From the NCBI GenBank assembly GCA_903929755.1, contig CAIYVZ010000119.1, forward strand, positions 1 through 44,741: a stretch of DNA of 44,741 bases. Direction: 5' to 3'. The notes under the pieces are model-generated. The model was given only the letters and a program-made list of their open reading frames with translations, ran no database searches and was not told the DNA's origin. Position 1 is the first letter of the stretch; each line of letters starts with the position of its first letter. Positions 32,074-40,768 of the stretch are shown here, piece by piece. The position numbers and the translations under genes are program-made. The stretch comes from an uncultured Acidobacteriia bacterium (lineage in GTDB: Bacteria > Acidobacteriota > Terriglobia > Bryobacterales > Bryobacteraceae).

Positions 32074-34092
32074 ATGACGCGCAGAACAAAGTTCCTGAGT
32101 TGGGGTGCGGCTATAACGGTTTCGGCGCTCTTCCTGATTCCAGCTCCCCTGATTCCGGCAATAGCCGATGTTGGTCCCACGTTTCGGGCCGATGTGATCT
32201 TCCAGGGCTCGGCGTTGACCGGCTGGCACAAGCTCGGCAATGCCGACTGGAGGGCCGTGAACGGTGAAATCATCGGGACACCGAAGGATGCCTCGGGCGG
32301 CTGGCTGGTGCTGGATAAATCCTTTCAGGATGTTGGATTTTATGCCAACGTCACCTGCACGGGAGGTTGCAAGACCGGCTTGCTGATGCGTGCGGAGAAG
32401 ACTGCTGAAGGCATGAAAGGCGTGTACGTTTCGTTCACGGAAAACGATCTGAATTCGTACGCCGTGAAGGTGGATGCGCAGGGCAGGGAAGCGGCTCGTG
32501 AAAAACTTCCGGCCAGCGGCCGTGGCCAGAGTGGACGCGGCGGCACAGCCCCGGCCGCCGCCGGCCGTGGTCCTCAGCCTGGTATCACGGGCGGACGGGC
32601 CGGAGGCAGCGCCCTGTATCCGGTGCTGGACATGCCTCCGGGCATGAACCTGCCGCGCCTGATGCGGCCCACTGGCACCTTTCATCCCGGGCAGGCGAAC
32701 GAAGTGGAAGTTCTGTTGTTTGGCAACACGGTGAAGCCTTCGTATAACGGCGGGGCACTGGGGGCGGCTGGGGCTCCGACCAGTCTCGCGGAAGAAGCCG
32801 CGGGCAACTACGGCCCCATCGCTCTCTATGTAGGTGGGACTGCTGAAGTACACGTCAGGAACCTTCGCTACAAGAATCTGCAGAACCTGGCGGTAGAGCC
32901 TGAGCATGTCTCGGGCAACTACCGGATGATGCATCTGGGCATGTTCTATGACGGCTGGTCCGCCGCCGCTGCCGACGTGAACCGTGACGGCAAGATGGAT
33001 ATCATTTCCGGTCCCTATGTGTACCTCGGCCCGGACTTTAAGGTTGCGCAGGAAATTTACACTCCGGTGTCGTGGAACCCCACAGCCGAGTACCCACTGC
33101 TCTCCATGGTGAACCTCGCTTACGACTTTACGGGTGATGGCTGGCCCGATGTCCTCATCATGAGCGGCAATGCCGGTAATGGCACCGGAACACTCTACGT
33201 GAACCCGAAAGGCGAAAACCGCCACTGGGACAAACACGTTGTTCTGCAGCCCGTGGGCAATGAAGAAACGCTGCTGATGGATATTGATGGCGACGGCAAG
33301 CCCGAAGTGATTCACGCGGGCAACAATACGCTGCGCTATTCGAAGCCGGACCCGGCGAATCCGACCGGCACGTGGATCACGAAGACCATTTCTGAACCTG
33401 GGCCGTGGGGCGCGAATATCGGACATGGTCTGGGGGTCGGCGATATCAACGGGGATGGGCGAATGGACTTCATCAACTGCTACGGCTGGTGGGAGCAGCC
33501 CGAAAAAGGCAATACGGGGCTTTGGAAACATCACCCGCAGGAGTTTGGTCGCTGGGGTCGTTCACAGGGCGGCGCGGGCGGGGCGGAGATAAAGGTGTTC
33601 GACATGAATGGCGATGGTCTGAACGACATTGTGGCAGCGCTGGAAGGCCACGGCTTTGGTCTTGCCTGGTATGAACAGAAGCGCGTGAATGGTGAGATCA
33701 CGTTTGTAGAACATATCATCATGGATAACTTCCTGACGAAGAATGCGGGGGGCGTGACTTTCACGGAACCGCACTCCACGGCGTTTGCGGATATGGATGG
33801 CAATGGTCTGCCGGACATGGTGACGGGCAAGCGTTCGATGTCGCACTTCGGTTACTCGGACCCTGATCCGTTCAGCCCCGCAGTGCTGTATGTGTATAAG
33901 GCGTTTCGCAAGGCGAGTGCTCCAGGCGGCGTAGAGTGGGTGCCGGAGTTGATTCATAACCGGTCCGGGGTGGGGTCTCACTTCGTGGTGCAGGATCTGA
34001 ATGGCGACGGCACGCCGGATATTGCCACGGCGGCTATTCACGGGACGTTCGTGTTTTTCAATAAGACCCCGAAGCCTGGCGCTGCGAGGTAA
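32074..34092 (+). CDS. Secreted DUF1080 / FG-GAP repeat protein
   Basis: 672 aa. Signal peptide MTRRTKFLSWGAAITVSALF... cut before DVGPTF or nearby. Residues about 35-260 form a 3-keto-disaccharide-hydrolase/DUF1080-like concanavalin fold (IFQGSALTGWHKLGNADWRAVNGEI, TGLLMRAEKTAEGMKGVYVSF), interrupted by a Gly/Arg/Ala-rich linker (SGRGQSGRGG... about 148-185). From about 295 on there are at least five FG-GAP/VCBS repeats with calcium-type loops: DVNRDGKMD, DFTGDGWPD, DIDGDGKPE, DINGDGRMD, DMNGDGLND, DMDGNGLPD and DLNGDGTPD. The propeller could hold a ligand or the cell surface. Such proteins abound in Planctomycetes and Acidobacteria; the substrate is unknown. Confidence 0.83.
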   Translation: MTRRTKFLSWGAAITVSALFLIPAPLIPAIADVGPTFRADVIFQGSALTGWHKLGNADWRAVNGEIIGTPKDASGGWLVLDKSFQDVGFYANVTCTGGCKTGLLMRAEKTAEGMKGVYVSFTENDLNSYAVKVDAQGREAAREKLPASGRGQSGRGGTAPAAAGRGPQPGITGGRAGGSALYPVLDMPPGMNLPRLMRPTGTFHPGQANEVEVLLFGNTVKPSYNGGALGAAGAPTSLAEEAAGNYGPIALYVGGTAEVHVRNLRYKNLQNLAVEPEHVSGNYRMMHLGMFYDGWSAAAADVNRDGKMDIISGPYVYLGPDFKVAQEIYTPVSWNPTAEYPLLSMVNLAYDFTGDGWPDVLIMSGNAGNGTGTLYVNPKGENRHWDKHVVLQPVGNEETLLMDIDGDGKPEVIHAGNNTLRYSKPDPANPTGTWITKTISEPGPWGANIGHGLGVGDINGDGRMDFINCYGWWEQPEKGNTGLWKHHPQEFGRWGRSQGGAGGAEIKVFDMNGDGLNDIVAALEGHGFGLAWYEQKRVNGEITFVEHIIMDNFLTKNAGGVTFTEPHSTAFADMDGNGLPDMVTGKRSMSHFGYSDPDPFSPAVLYVYKAFRKASAPGGVEWVPELIHNRSGVGSHFVVQDLNGDGTPDIATAAIHGTFVFFNKTPKPGAAR

Positions 34093-34105
34093 GTCCGGAC
34101 TCAGA

Positions 34106-34141
34106 GGGGGCTCTTTCGGATGTTTCGAGAGGGTCCCTTTT
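34106..34141 (+). terminator. Intrinsic terminator of the DUF1080-FG-GAP gene
   Basis: Starts 14 bases after the stop: GGGG-CTCTTTCG (34106-34118) pairs with CGAGAGGGTCCC (34126-34137), with G-U pairs and one bulge, loop of 7, followed by TTTTGCTTTT. Correct orientation for rightward transcription; the convergent kinase gene ends at 34146. Confidence 0.7.
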
Positions 34142-34145
34142 GCTT

Positions 34146-35156
34146 TTATGGACGCTTCCTGCGTGAGACAATTCGCAGCGCTTCCTGGTAGCGCGGTTGC
34201 CGCACGTTGTGCAGGAGGCGTTCCCAGTGAACCCTGCCGTAGACAACCTTCATGTCCTTGTCCGTCATGTCAAAGTCGCCTGCCCAATAACGTCGCTGAT
34301 AGTCTCTGAATTCAGGCACGGGTTTCGTGCAGTCAACCGGCTGGCCTGCGCAGCCCAGCATGAGGAAACTCATGGTGTAGAACAGGTGGGATAGCTGCTG
34401 CATGAGGTGGAATCGAGCCTGTTGGTATGGGTCGGGGGCTGCTCCGAAATATTGGCTCAGAAAAACCGACTCTTCTGCTTCATTGGTGACCACCTGATTC
34501 GCGACCACGGCGAGGTCGGCATACCGGTCATTGAGGAAAGCTGCTTCCCAGTCGATCAGCCATATTTTGTGTCCGTCGAAAAGGATATTGTCTGGTTTGA
34601 ATAAGTCGTTGTGACTTGCCACCATCTCCGCATCCTTATACGGATAGACTGCGGCAAGTTCCACGTACCGGGCGAAGAACTCGTCGCGTTCCGCTTTCGG
34701 GAGGATGTTGGCAGCCTGAAATGTTTGGACGAACACGTCGAGGACAGGCCAGGTGTGGAGCAGGTAGGTGCAGGTGGTGTTGAAAGGTGCGCGGGCGAAC
34801 GGCGGGAGCGCATGCAGAGTTCGGAGTAAGCAGGCAAGCCGAACCAGCGCCTCCGATAGCGGCAGGGGGGCAGCCGTCACAAAATCCGTGATGGAAATCC
34901 TGTTCTCGGGGTCGGTGTACCAAACGCGAGGCGCCAGGCCCGCTTCGGCGGCCGCCCTCATGCTGGCGTAGTGTTGCGAGGGGTCCTCTGCGCGCGTGAT
35001 GATCTTCATCAGGTAGGGCGAGCCGTGGACGACGAGGCGAAAGATGAGCGATGCGGTATGTCCCCCGGTAAGCCTGGATATGTCTTCGTGCCCGGTGACA
35101 CCAAAGGCCTCCCGCAGGCCGCGGCTTACAGCTTCGAGTGTTTCTTGCGGAAGCAT
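34146..35156 (-). CDS. APH/choline-kinase-like phosphotransferase
   Basis: 336 aa from ATG 35156, which has CAGGAGA 7 bases upstream; a TTG at 35180 would add eight residues. Protein-kinase-like fold of the aminoglycoside phosphotransferase type: K51 for ATP (YLMKIITR), the catalytic loop SHNDLFKPDN (H182, D184, N190) and metal-binding D202 in LIDWEAA. The substrate pocket is not that of a known resistance enzyme; choline/ethanolamine- or sugar-kinase-like relatives fit about as well. Divergent from the esterase gene. Confidence 0.8.
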   Translation of the reverse strand: MLPQETLEAVSRGLREAFGVTGHEDISRLTGGHTASLIFRLVVHGSPYLMKIITRAEDPSQHYASMRAAAEAGLAPRVWYTDPENRISITDFVTAAPLPLSEALVRLACLLRTLHALPPFARAPFNTTCTYLLHTWPVLDVFVQTFQAANILPKAERDEFFARYVELAAVYPYKDAEMVASHNDLFKPDNILFDGHKIWLIDWEAAFLNDRYADLAVVANQVVTNEAEESVFLSQYFGAAPDPYQQARFHLMQQLSHLFYTMSFLMLGCAGQPVDCTKPVPEFRDYQRRYWAGDFDMTDKDMKVVYGRVHWERLLHNVRQPRYQEALRIVSRRKRP

Positions 35157-35211
35157 GAAGGTCTCCTGTTCCGGTGCCAATTTTACGCGAAAAGATCCCG
35201 GGAAACCAGAC

Positions 35212-35240
35212 TGTTTTCAAGTAGTTAGAGTTGCTATACT
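35212..35240 (+). promoter_or_regulatory. Possible promoter of the tannase-like gene
   Basis: TATACT (35235-35240) is a good -10 box; 17 bases upstream lies TGTTTT (35212-35217), a weak -35. This would give a leader of about 60 bases to the ATG at 35307. Confidence 0.45.
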
Positions 35241-35306
35241 GGAACAAGTCGGGGCTCCTTTGGCGCTCCGGTTTCCCTCACCAATTCCCTCTCAAAGGCC
35301 CACGTC

Positions 35307-37010
35307 ATGAAATTCCTGGCCCTCGCGCTCTTCCTCCTTTTACCTGTCGCCGCCAACGCCCAGAAAGTTGTTACTTCGGCTGACTGCACCGCCGAAAGGC
35401 TGGGGACCGATGTTCCAATCACTGCAATCGGGCTGCCCGTTTCCGCCGTCACGCTCAGCGCCCCGCAATGGCGCGAAGCTGCCAACGGCAACCCGGCATA
35501 CTGCTCTGTGGAAGGCGCTATGGCTCCGGTAGACAAGAGCCCGAACGCGAGGCCGATTCGCTTTGGGGTGGCCCTCCCTGCCGGGTGGACCATGCGGGCA
35601 GCACAGTTGGGTGGCGGTGGCATGAATGGCGTGATTCCTCAACTTGCCGGCGGTTTGGGGCGCGGGGGGGCTTCGGTGCTTTCTCGCGGTATTGCCACCT
35701 ATGGGAGTGACTCCGGTCACCAGGGCAGCATGGGACGCGGCGGGCCTCCTCCGAATAGCGACTGGGCGACGAACGATGAAGCTATCGCCAACCTCGGGTA
35801 CATGCAGCTGAAGAAGACGCACGATGCGGCCATGGTCCTGATCGAGCGCATGTATGGTGCGCGGCCGCGCTTCAACTACTTCTTTGGTACCTCTCAGGGG
35901 GGACGCGAATCTCTGACTGTGGCGCAACGCTACCCAGCCGACTATGACGGGATCGCAGCGGAAGTTCCTATTGTCAACTTCTCTTCGCTGATGCTTGCTC
36001 CGGAATTGGTTCGCATTCAGGAGAAGTCCATCGCCAACTGGGTGACGCCAGCCAAGGTCAACGCCATTCGTGCCGAGTTCATGCGGCAGTGCGATCAACT
36101 GGACGGCCTGGCCGACGGCATCATCAACAATTATATGGCTTGCCGGGCGATCTTCTCTGTGAAGCAGGGGGCTGTGACGCAGGGGGAGCTGAAGCAGGGG
36201 GCTCCGAAACGCGATCCGTGGGCGGCCAAACGCTGCCCCGGCAACACCGACCCCAACCCGCAGGACACCACCGCGGCGGCATGCCTCACCAGTGGGCAAA
36301 TCTCCACGCTGCAGATGGTCTACTCGCCCTACGAATTTGCGACGCCACTGGCCAACGGCGTTAAGTCGTTTGGCATGTGGTTTCCGACTACCGACCCTTC
36401 GGGCAGCGGCCTGATTCTGCCTGCGCGGCTGAAGGGTCAGGAGGGCGCTGCTGCCGATGCACCCGTCCACACACATCTGGGAGTGGCCGGCGTTACTGGT
36501 TTCCTGATGAAAGATCTGAATGCGAATCCCCTCGATTACGTGGAGGGCGGGCCGCTGAATAAGCGGCGGGTGGAGCTTTCGGCTATTCTGGACGCCACCA
36601 ATCCTGACCTCTCCGCTTTTCAAAAGCGCGGCGGCAAGCTGATTATTGTTATCGGTACCGATGACACGCTGGCTTCTCCGGGGGCGCAGCTTGCCTACTA
36701 CCAGGCCGTGATCGACAAGATGGGACAGCCCTCCGTGGATGCCTTTGCCCGCTTCTTCGTACTGCCCCAGACCGGGCACGGGTTAACCGGGCGGACGTAC
36801 ACAACGGAAGGCCAGCCGCAGGCTATTCCCAGTACCTACGATCGCTTTGGCATCATCACGGAATGGGTGGAGAATAACAAAGCTCCCGGTAAGTCTGTCA
36901 CGGTTACCGCCGGCGATCGCAGCCTGCCCATGTGCGCGTATCCTGCTTATCCGAAATACGTGAAGGGTCCGACTGGCGAAGCCGCTTCTTACACCTGTGC
37001 CAAGAAGTAG
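35307..37010 (+). CDS. Tannase/feruloyl-esterase-family protein
   Basis: 567 aa, signal peptide MKFLALALFLLLPVAANAQ. The serine nucleophile is S196 in FFGTSQGGRES (GxSxGG). The lid-type Cys residues and the calcium-like segment MRQCDQLDGLADGIINN match the tannase family. The catalytic Asp is likely in VIGTDDTLASP and the His in LPQTGHGLTG. It would hydrolyse ester bonds of plant phenolics outside the cytoplasm. An MGGPPP-type Gly-rich loop (GRGGPPPNSDWATNDE) is normal for this family. Transcribed alone, convergent with the DUF3106 gene. Confidence 0.86.
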   Translation: MKFLALALFLLLPVAANAQKVVTSADCTAERLGTDVPITAIGLPVSAVTLSAPQWREAANGNPAYCSVEGAMAPVDKSPNARPIRFGVALPAGWTMRAAQLGGGGMNGVIPQLAGGLGRGGASVLSRGIATYGSDSGHQGSMGRGGPPPNSDWATNDEAIANLGYMQLKKTHDAAMVLIERMYGARPRFNYFFGTSQGGRESLTVAQRYPADYDGIAAEVPIVNFSSLMLAPELVRIQEKSIANWVTPAKVNAIRAEFMRQCDQLDGLADGIINNYMACRAIFSVKQGAVTQGELKQGAPKRDPWAAKRCPGNTDPNPQDTTAAACLTSGQISTLQMVYSPYEFATPLANGVKSFGMWFPTTDPSGSGLILPARLKGQEGAAADAPVHTHLGVAGVTGFLMKDLNANPLDYVEGGPLNKRRVELSAILDATNPDLSAFQKRGGKLIIVIGTDDTLASPGAQLAYYQAVIDKMGQPSVDAFARFFVLPQTGHGLTGRTYTTEGQPQAIPSTYDRFGIITEWVENNKAPGKSVTVTAGDRSLPMCAYPAYPKYVKGPTGEAASYTCAKK

Positions 37011-37091
37011 ATTCCTGCGTCGTCGCGTTGGGCAGCAGGTTTGTTCAAGCGCCAGACTGGTGAAGTCCCGCACGATGCCGAACAGGAGACC

Positions 37092-37622
37092 CTACCGGCC
37101 GGGCCCTGCGGTGGGCTGATCATCGGGGGCGACTTCGCGGAGATCGTTGATAAGCTTGCGTTCGGCCGGGGAAAAGCGGGTGCGGAAGCCTTCGGTGTTC
37201 CTGTAGGCCTCGCGCGAGTCGTCAGGCATGCCGATGATGCGGTGGACCTCACGGCGTAGCGCGACGCGGCGGTTTTCAGGTAGCTGGTTGAAGTCCCGAA
37301 GCGAGGCGCGAACTTCGGCCTGGCGTTCCGGCGACAGACTGGCGAGTTTGGCGGCGCGCTCCCGCATATTCTTCTGCTGGGCCGGGGGGAGCGCCTGGAA
37401 CGTCTTGAGGCGCTGTTCGATGTTGGCCCGGCGGGTTGGCGGGATAGCGCCGAGAGCTTTTTCACGCTCTTCGGGTGACATCTCCGACAGTTTTTGAACC
37501 AGCTCGGGCCCTTGCAGCGCCTGGGGGTTCTGTTTCTGGCGATTCCCGTTACTGGTTTGGGCGGCGGCCAGGGTTAGTGCAAGCGCCAGCCCGAGACAGC
37601 TGATTTGGAATGCGTGTTTCAT
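37092..37622 (-). CDS. DUF3106 protein
   Basis: 176 aa, signal peptide MKHAFQISCLGLALALTLAAAQ. Charged, helical repeat-like body: ELVQKLSEMSPEEREKALGAIP, TFQALPPAQQKNMRERAAKLASLSPERQAEVRASLRDFNQLPENRRVALRREV; LS/LP-x-E-R phrases recur with DUF3106 spacing. Periplasmic, no enzymatic motif. Resembles the Spy/CpxP style of envelope-stress proteins at the level of Leu-x-Pro-x-Arg repeats (inference). It overlaps the anti-sigma-like gene by ATGA and closes the sigma operon, so it is likely its output or partner. Confidence 0.75.
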   Translation of the reverse strand: MKHAFQISCLGLALALTLAAAQTSNGNRQKQNPQALQGPELVQKLSEMSPEEREKALGAIPPTRRANIEQRLKTFQALPPAQQKNMRERAAKLASLSPERQAEVRASLRDFNQLPENRRVALRREVHRIIGMPDDSREAYRNTEGFRTRFSPAERKLINDLREVAPDDQPTAGPGR

Positions 37623-37978
37623 ACGGCCGGATCGCCCTCCTGCGTTTTTTCGAACTGGCCCAGGAGTTGAATATCGTCGAGGGTTCGTTCCATCCTGTCG
37701 GCCTCAGAAGCGGTGACCCCTGGGGCGCTCGGGGTGGGGGAGCGGTGGTCGAAGGCGAAGCCTGCGATGAGGAGAGCCGCCAGCACTCCCAGCGGTATAG
37801 CTGGTTTGAGCCAGGTGCGGACCAACTGGAAGACCGATGGACGTGGAGAGGCGTCAATCGCGCGCCAGAGTCTGGGGTTGAAATCGAGGGAGACGGGCGG
37901 AGCTTCAAATTCGTCCAGCAGCCGAAGCAGGGCTTGTTGTTCGGCTGTTTCGAATTGCGGATTATGGTCGTCTCTCAT
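37619..37978 (-). CDS. Single-pass anti-sigma-like membrane protein
   Basis: 119 aa: N-terminal cytoplasmic part of about 60 residues (FETAEQQALLRLLDEFEAPPVSLDFNPRLWRAI), one membrane helix (AIPLGVLAALLIAGFAF), about 40 residues outside (ERTLDDIQLLGQF). No zinc HxxxCxxC motif, so not a ZAS-type factor. Position directly after an ECF sigma gene with ATGA overlaps on both sides argues for anti-sigma function; this is by context, not by motif. Confidence 0.65.
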   Translation of the reverse strand: MRDDHNPQFETAEQQALLRLLDEFEAPPVSLDFNPRLWRAIDASPRPSVFQLVRTWLKPAIPLGVLAALLIAGFAFDHRSPTPSAPGVTASEADRMERTLDDIQLLGQFEKTQEGDPAV

Positions 37979-38547
37979 ATCTCACCTCGTACTAAGTGCG
38001 CCAGTTTGGCGCGCAAGCTTTCGTAGGCCCGGAAGAGCAGGCTTTTTACTGCCGATTCCGAGCATTCCAGGACACCCGCGATCTGCGAGTAGTCCATTCC
38101 TTCGTATTTGTGCATCAGGACTGCCGCCCGCTGTTTTGCGGGGAGGCTCCGAATTGCTGTCCGGATCTCGTTCACCCGCACATTGTGCACCAGTCGCTGT
38201 TCCGTGGACGGGTGCAGATCGGCAACTTCACGCTCCGCTCCCAGTTCGGTTTGGCGACGAACATGTTTCTCGTCGCGCAGCAAGTTCAGGGCAATGTGGG
38301 TCGCGATCCGGAACATCCAGGTGGTGAACCGGGCGGTGACTTCATAGTTTGTCCGGGACCGGTAGATCCGCAGAAAAACTTCCTGCGCCAGATCCTCGGC
38401 AGTCCCGGAATCCTGCACCATACGGTAAAGGAAACGGATCAGGGAATTGCGGTGCCTGTCGAGCAGCGTATGGAAGCAGCTTTCGTCGCCCTCGCGGACG
38501 CGAAGCATGAGCTGGGCGTCGAAATCGATTGCCGGAGCGCCTTCCAC
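37975..38547 (-). CDS. ECF RNA polymerase sigma factor
   Basis: 190 aa from GTG 38547 (GAAGGG about 10 bases upstream). Region 2: LLDRHRNSLIRFLYRMVQDSGTAEDLAQEVFLRIYR; region 4: IRSLPAKQRAAVLMHKYEGMDYSQIAGVLECSESAVKSLLFRAYESLR. Cytoplasmic sigma factor of the RpoE-like ECF type, likely controlled by the following membrane protein. Lies 38 bases after gpsA, so it may partly ride on the upstream operon as well as its own promoter. Confidence 0.9.
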   Translation of the reverse strand: MEGAPAIDFDAQLMLRVREGDESCFHTLLDRHRNSLIRFLYRMVQDSGTAEDLAQEVFLRIYRSRTNYEVTARFTTWMFRIATHIALNLLRDEKHVRRQTELGAEREVADLHPSTEQRLVHNVRVNEIRTAIRSLPAKQRAAVLMHKYEGMDYSQIAGVLECSESAVKSLLFRAYESLRAKLAHLVRGEI

Positions 38548-38585
38548 AGTTTGTTAACCCTTCGGGGGCGGGAAAGTTGCGGAGT

Positions 38586-39584
38586 TCATACAGCTTCCGG
38601 GCGAAGGGCGCGGCTCATTAGCTCGCGGATGGCGTCGGCAGGAGACTTGCCCTCGTTTAGCACCGCGTGCATTTGGCGTGCGATGGGAAGTTCCACGTTG
38701 AGGCGTGTGGCGAGATGGATGGCGACGGAGGTGGTTTTGACACCTTCAGCGACCATGGGGGTGGACCCGAGGATTTCGCCCAGTTTTGAGCCGCGGGCGA
38801 GTTTGAGGCCGACTTGCCGGTTACGGCTGAGGTCGCCGGTGCAGGTGAGGACCAGGTCGCCCAGGCCCGCGAGGCCGGCCATGGTTTCGGGGCGCCCTCC
38901 GGCAGCTACGGCAAGGCGGGTGAGTTCGGCCAGGCCTCGGGTGATGAGGGCGGCAAGGGCGTTGTGGCCAAGTTCCAGGCCGTCGCAGATACCGGCTCCA
39001 ATCGCGATGACGTTCTTGAGGGCTCCGCCGATTTCGGCTCCCACTGGATCGTTGCCGGCGTAGACGCGGAAGCTGGGTCCGGAGAAGAGTTGCTGCAGGT
39101 TCTGGGCGAGGTCGAAGTCGTGGGAAGCGGCGACGACGGCGGTTGGTTTTCCCTCAGCGACTTCGCGGGCGAAGGTGGGGCCGGTGAGGACAGCGACAGG
39201 GAAGGCGGGGCCGACCACGGAGCGGATGACTTCGGAGACGCGTTCGAGTGTCCCCGCTTCCAGGCCTTTGGTGGCGCTGACGAGCGGGGTTCCGGGGCGG
39301 AGGTGCGGCAGGAGTTGGGTATAGACGACGCGGACCACGTGCGAGGGCATCACGGAGACGACGATATCCGCGCCGTGAAGGGCAGTTTCAAGGGAACTGG
39401 TGACCCGGAGGTTCCCGGGGATGGTGATGCCCGCGAGAAAGATCTGGTTGACGCGGGTTCGTTCTACGGTGGCGGCGAGATCCGTCTCATGCATCCAGAG
39501 ACTGACAGTGCCGAAACGTTGAGCCAGGACGCAGGCGAGCGCGGTGCCCCAGCCTCCTCCTCCGATGATGGCTAGTTTGTTCAC
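38586..39584 (-). CDS. gpsA: NAD(P)-dependent glycerol-3-phosphate dehydrogenase
   Basis: 332 aa cytosolic enzyme reducing dihydroxyacetone phosphate to sn-glycerol-3-phosphate for phospholipid synthesis. Rossmann motif GGGGWGTALACVL near the N-terminus; SATKGLEAGTLERVSEVI; LTGPTFAREVAEGKPTAVV; GALKNVIAIGAGICDGLELGHNALAALITRGL with the catalytic Lys. Starts with GTG at 39584, which overlaps the plsY stop by 4 bases. Grouping with plsY is common: gpsA makes the acceptor that PlsY acylates. Confidence 0.95.
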   Translation of the reverse strand: MNKLAIIGGGGWGTALACVLAQRFGTVSLWMHETDLAATVERTRVNQIFLAGITIPGNLRVTSSLETALHGADIVVSVMPSHVVRVVYTQLLPHLRPGTPLVSATKGLEAGTLERVSEVIRSVVGPAFPVAVLTGPTFAREVAEGKPTAVVAASHDFDLAQNLQQLFSGPSFRVYAGNDPVGAEIGGALKNVIAIGAGICDGLELGHNALAALITRGLAELTRLAVAAGGRPETMAGLAGLGDLVLTCTGDLSRNRQVGLKLARGSKLGEILGSTPMVAEGVKTTSVAIHLATRLNVELPIARQMHAVLNEGKSPADAIRELMSRALRPEAV

Positions 39585-40189
39585 TTGAGTTTGAAGACTC
39601 TCTCTTCACCGGCGCGGATGCGCTGAATGTTGCCGCTGTGGCGCTCGATGATCAGGACGGCGGCACCCAGAGCGGCGAGGAGGACGGACCACTCCGGGTG
39701 GAGGATGATCCAGCAGGCCAACGGGAACAGGCCCGCGGCGCAGATGCTGCCGAGCGAGACGTAGCGGGTGGAGAAGACGACGATGAGGAAGACGATGATG
39801 ATGGCGAGCACGGGTAAGGGGGTGAGGTAGCCGAACGCTCCGAGGAAGCTGGCGACGGCCTTGCCCCCCGAGAACTTGCCGTCCATCAGGCGCAACCAGA
39901 GCGAGAAGGAATGTCCGATGAGGACCAGGAAGGCTGCGGCGGCCATGAAGTTGATCTCGCCTCGGGTGAGGAAGTCGGCGAGCCAAACGGCGACGAGGCC
40001 TTTGGAGGCGTCGAGGACGAGTGTGATGATGCCGGCGTTGGGGCCGGCGACGCGGCTGACGTTGGTGGCTCCGATGTTGCCGGAACCGGACTGGCGAACG
40101 TCCTGGCCGCTCATCAGGCGCACGACAATGAGGCCGAACGGGATGCTGCCGATCAGATACGCGAGGGCGACTGCGAGGAAGCCCATCAC
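39581..40189 (-). CDS. plsY: Acyl-phosphate:glycerol-3-phosphate acyltransferase
   Basis: 202 aa, five membrane helices; transfers the acyl group from acyl-phosphate to glycerol-3-phosphate, first step of phospholipid synthesis. The three conserved loops are seen: SGQDVRQSGSGNIGATNV, GHSFSLWLRLMDGKFSGGKAVASFLG and, at the C-terminal side, LIIERHSGNIQRI. Start GTG 40189 or ATG 40186, both overlapping the thpR stop; GTGATG makes either possible. Coupled to gpsA by GTGA. Confidence 0.95.
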   Translation of the reverse strand: MMGFLAVALAYLIGSIPFGLIVVRLMSGQDVRQSGSGNIGATNVSRVAGPNAGIITLVLDASKGLVAVWLADFLTRGEINFMAAAAFLVLIGHSFSLWLRLMDGKFSGGKAVASFLGAFGYLTPLPVLAIIIVFLIVVFSTRYVSLGSICAAGLFPLACWIILHPEWSVLLAALGAAVLIIERHSGNIQRIRAGEERVFKLK

Positions 40190-40746
40190 ATTGCACCTTC
40201 CGCGACGGGGAAGCTTGCCAGCGGGGTGTAGACGGAGCCTGCGGGAGTGGGGCGGCTCTCGTAAAGATGGAACGCGGTGGCCTCAAAAACCTCAAGCGGG
40301 AAGATGTTCTGCATGGACGCTATCTTGAACCTCAATTGAACAATATTCTCTCGTGCGATGCGGGCCAGCGTCACATGGGGGTGATAAGGGCGCGTTTCGC
40401 GGGGCGTGCCCAGGCTGACAAGGGCGGTTTCGATGCTGGCAGCAAGGGTGGTGAGGGCGGGTTCGGGCTTTACCGCCAGGAAGAGATGGGCCGGGTGGTG
40501 GGGGTTGGGGAAAAAGCCGAAACCAGCGATGGCGATGGGGATGGGGCCAGTGCCCGGGATGGCTGCCAGGGCTGTTTTCAGGTCTTCGAGGGAGTCCGCG
40601 TCCCATTTGCCGACGAAGGCGGTGGTGATGTGCAGATTGGCGAGCGGGGACCAGCGCAGGTCGGCAGAGGGGCGCAGTTCGGCCAGGATATTATCCGCTT
40701 GTTGGAGCGTTTTGGGAGCCAGAGATAAACCAGTGAAGAGCCGCAT
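40186..40746 (-). CDS. thpR: RNA 2',3'-cyclic phosphodiesterase
   Basis: 186 aa two-histidine (2H) phosphoesterase, LigT/ThpR type. MRLFTGLSLAP is the usual start; catalytic motifs are HITTAF (H39, T41) and HPHVTLARI (H124, T126). It hydrolyses 2',3'-cyclic ends of RNA. Encoded 22 bases after the thioredoxin-TPR gene and overlapping plsY, so part of the same run. Confidence 0.9.
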   Translation of the reverse strand: MRLFTGLSLAPKTLQQADNILAELRPSADLRWSPLANLHITTAFVGKWDADSLEDLKTALAAIPGTGPIPIAIAGFGFFPNPHHPAHLFLAVKPEPALTTLAASIETALVSLGTPRETRPYHPHVTLARIARENIVQLRFKIASMQNIFPLEVFEATAFHLYESRPTPAGSVYTPLASFPVAEGAM

Positions 40747-40768
40747 GTCCGCATGGCTATTTTAGCGG

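Noticed and set aside
34146-35156. Aminoglycoside-resistance gene
   Set aside because: Only the general APH kinase motifs match; no sign of mobile context or of a known resistance subfamily.
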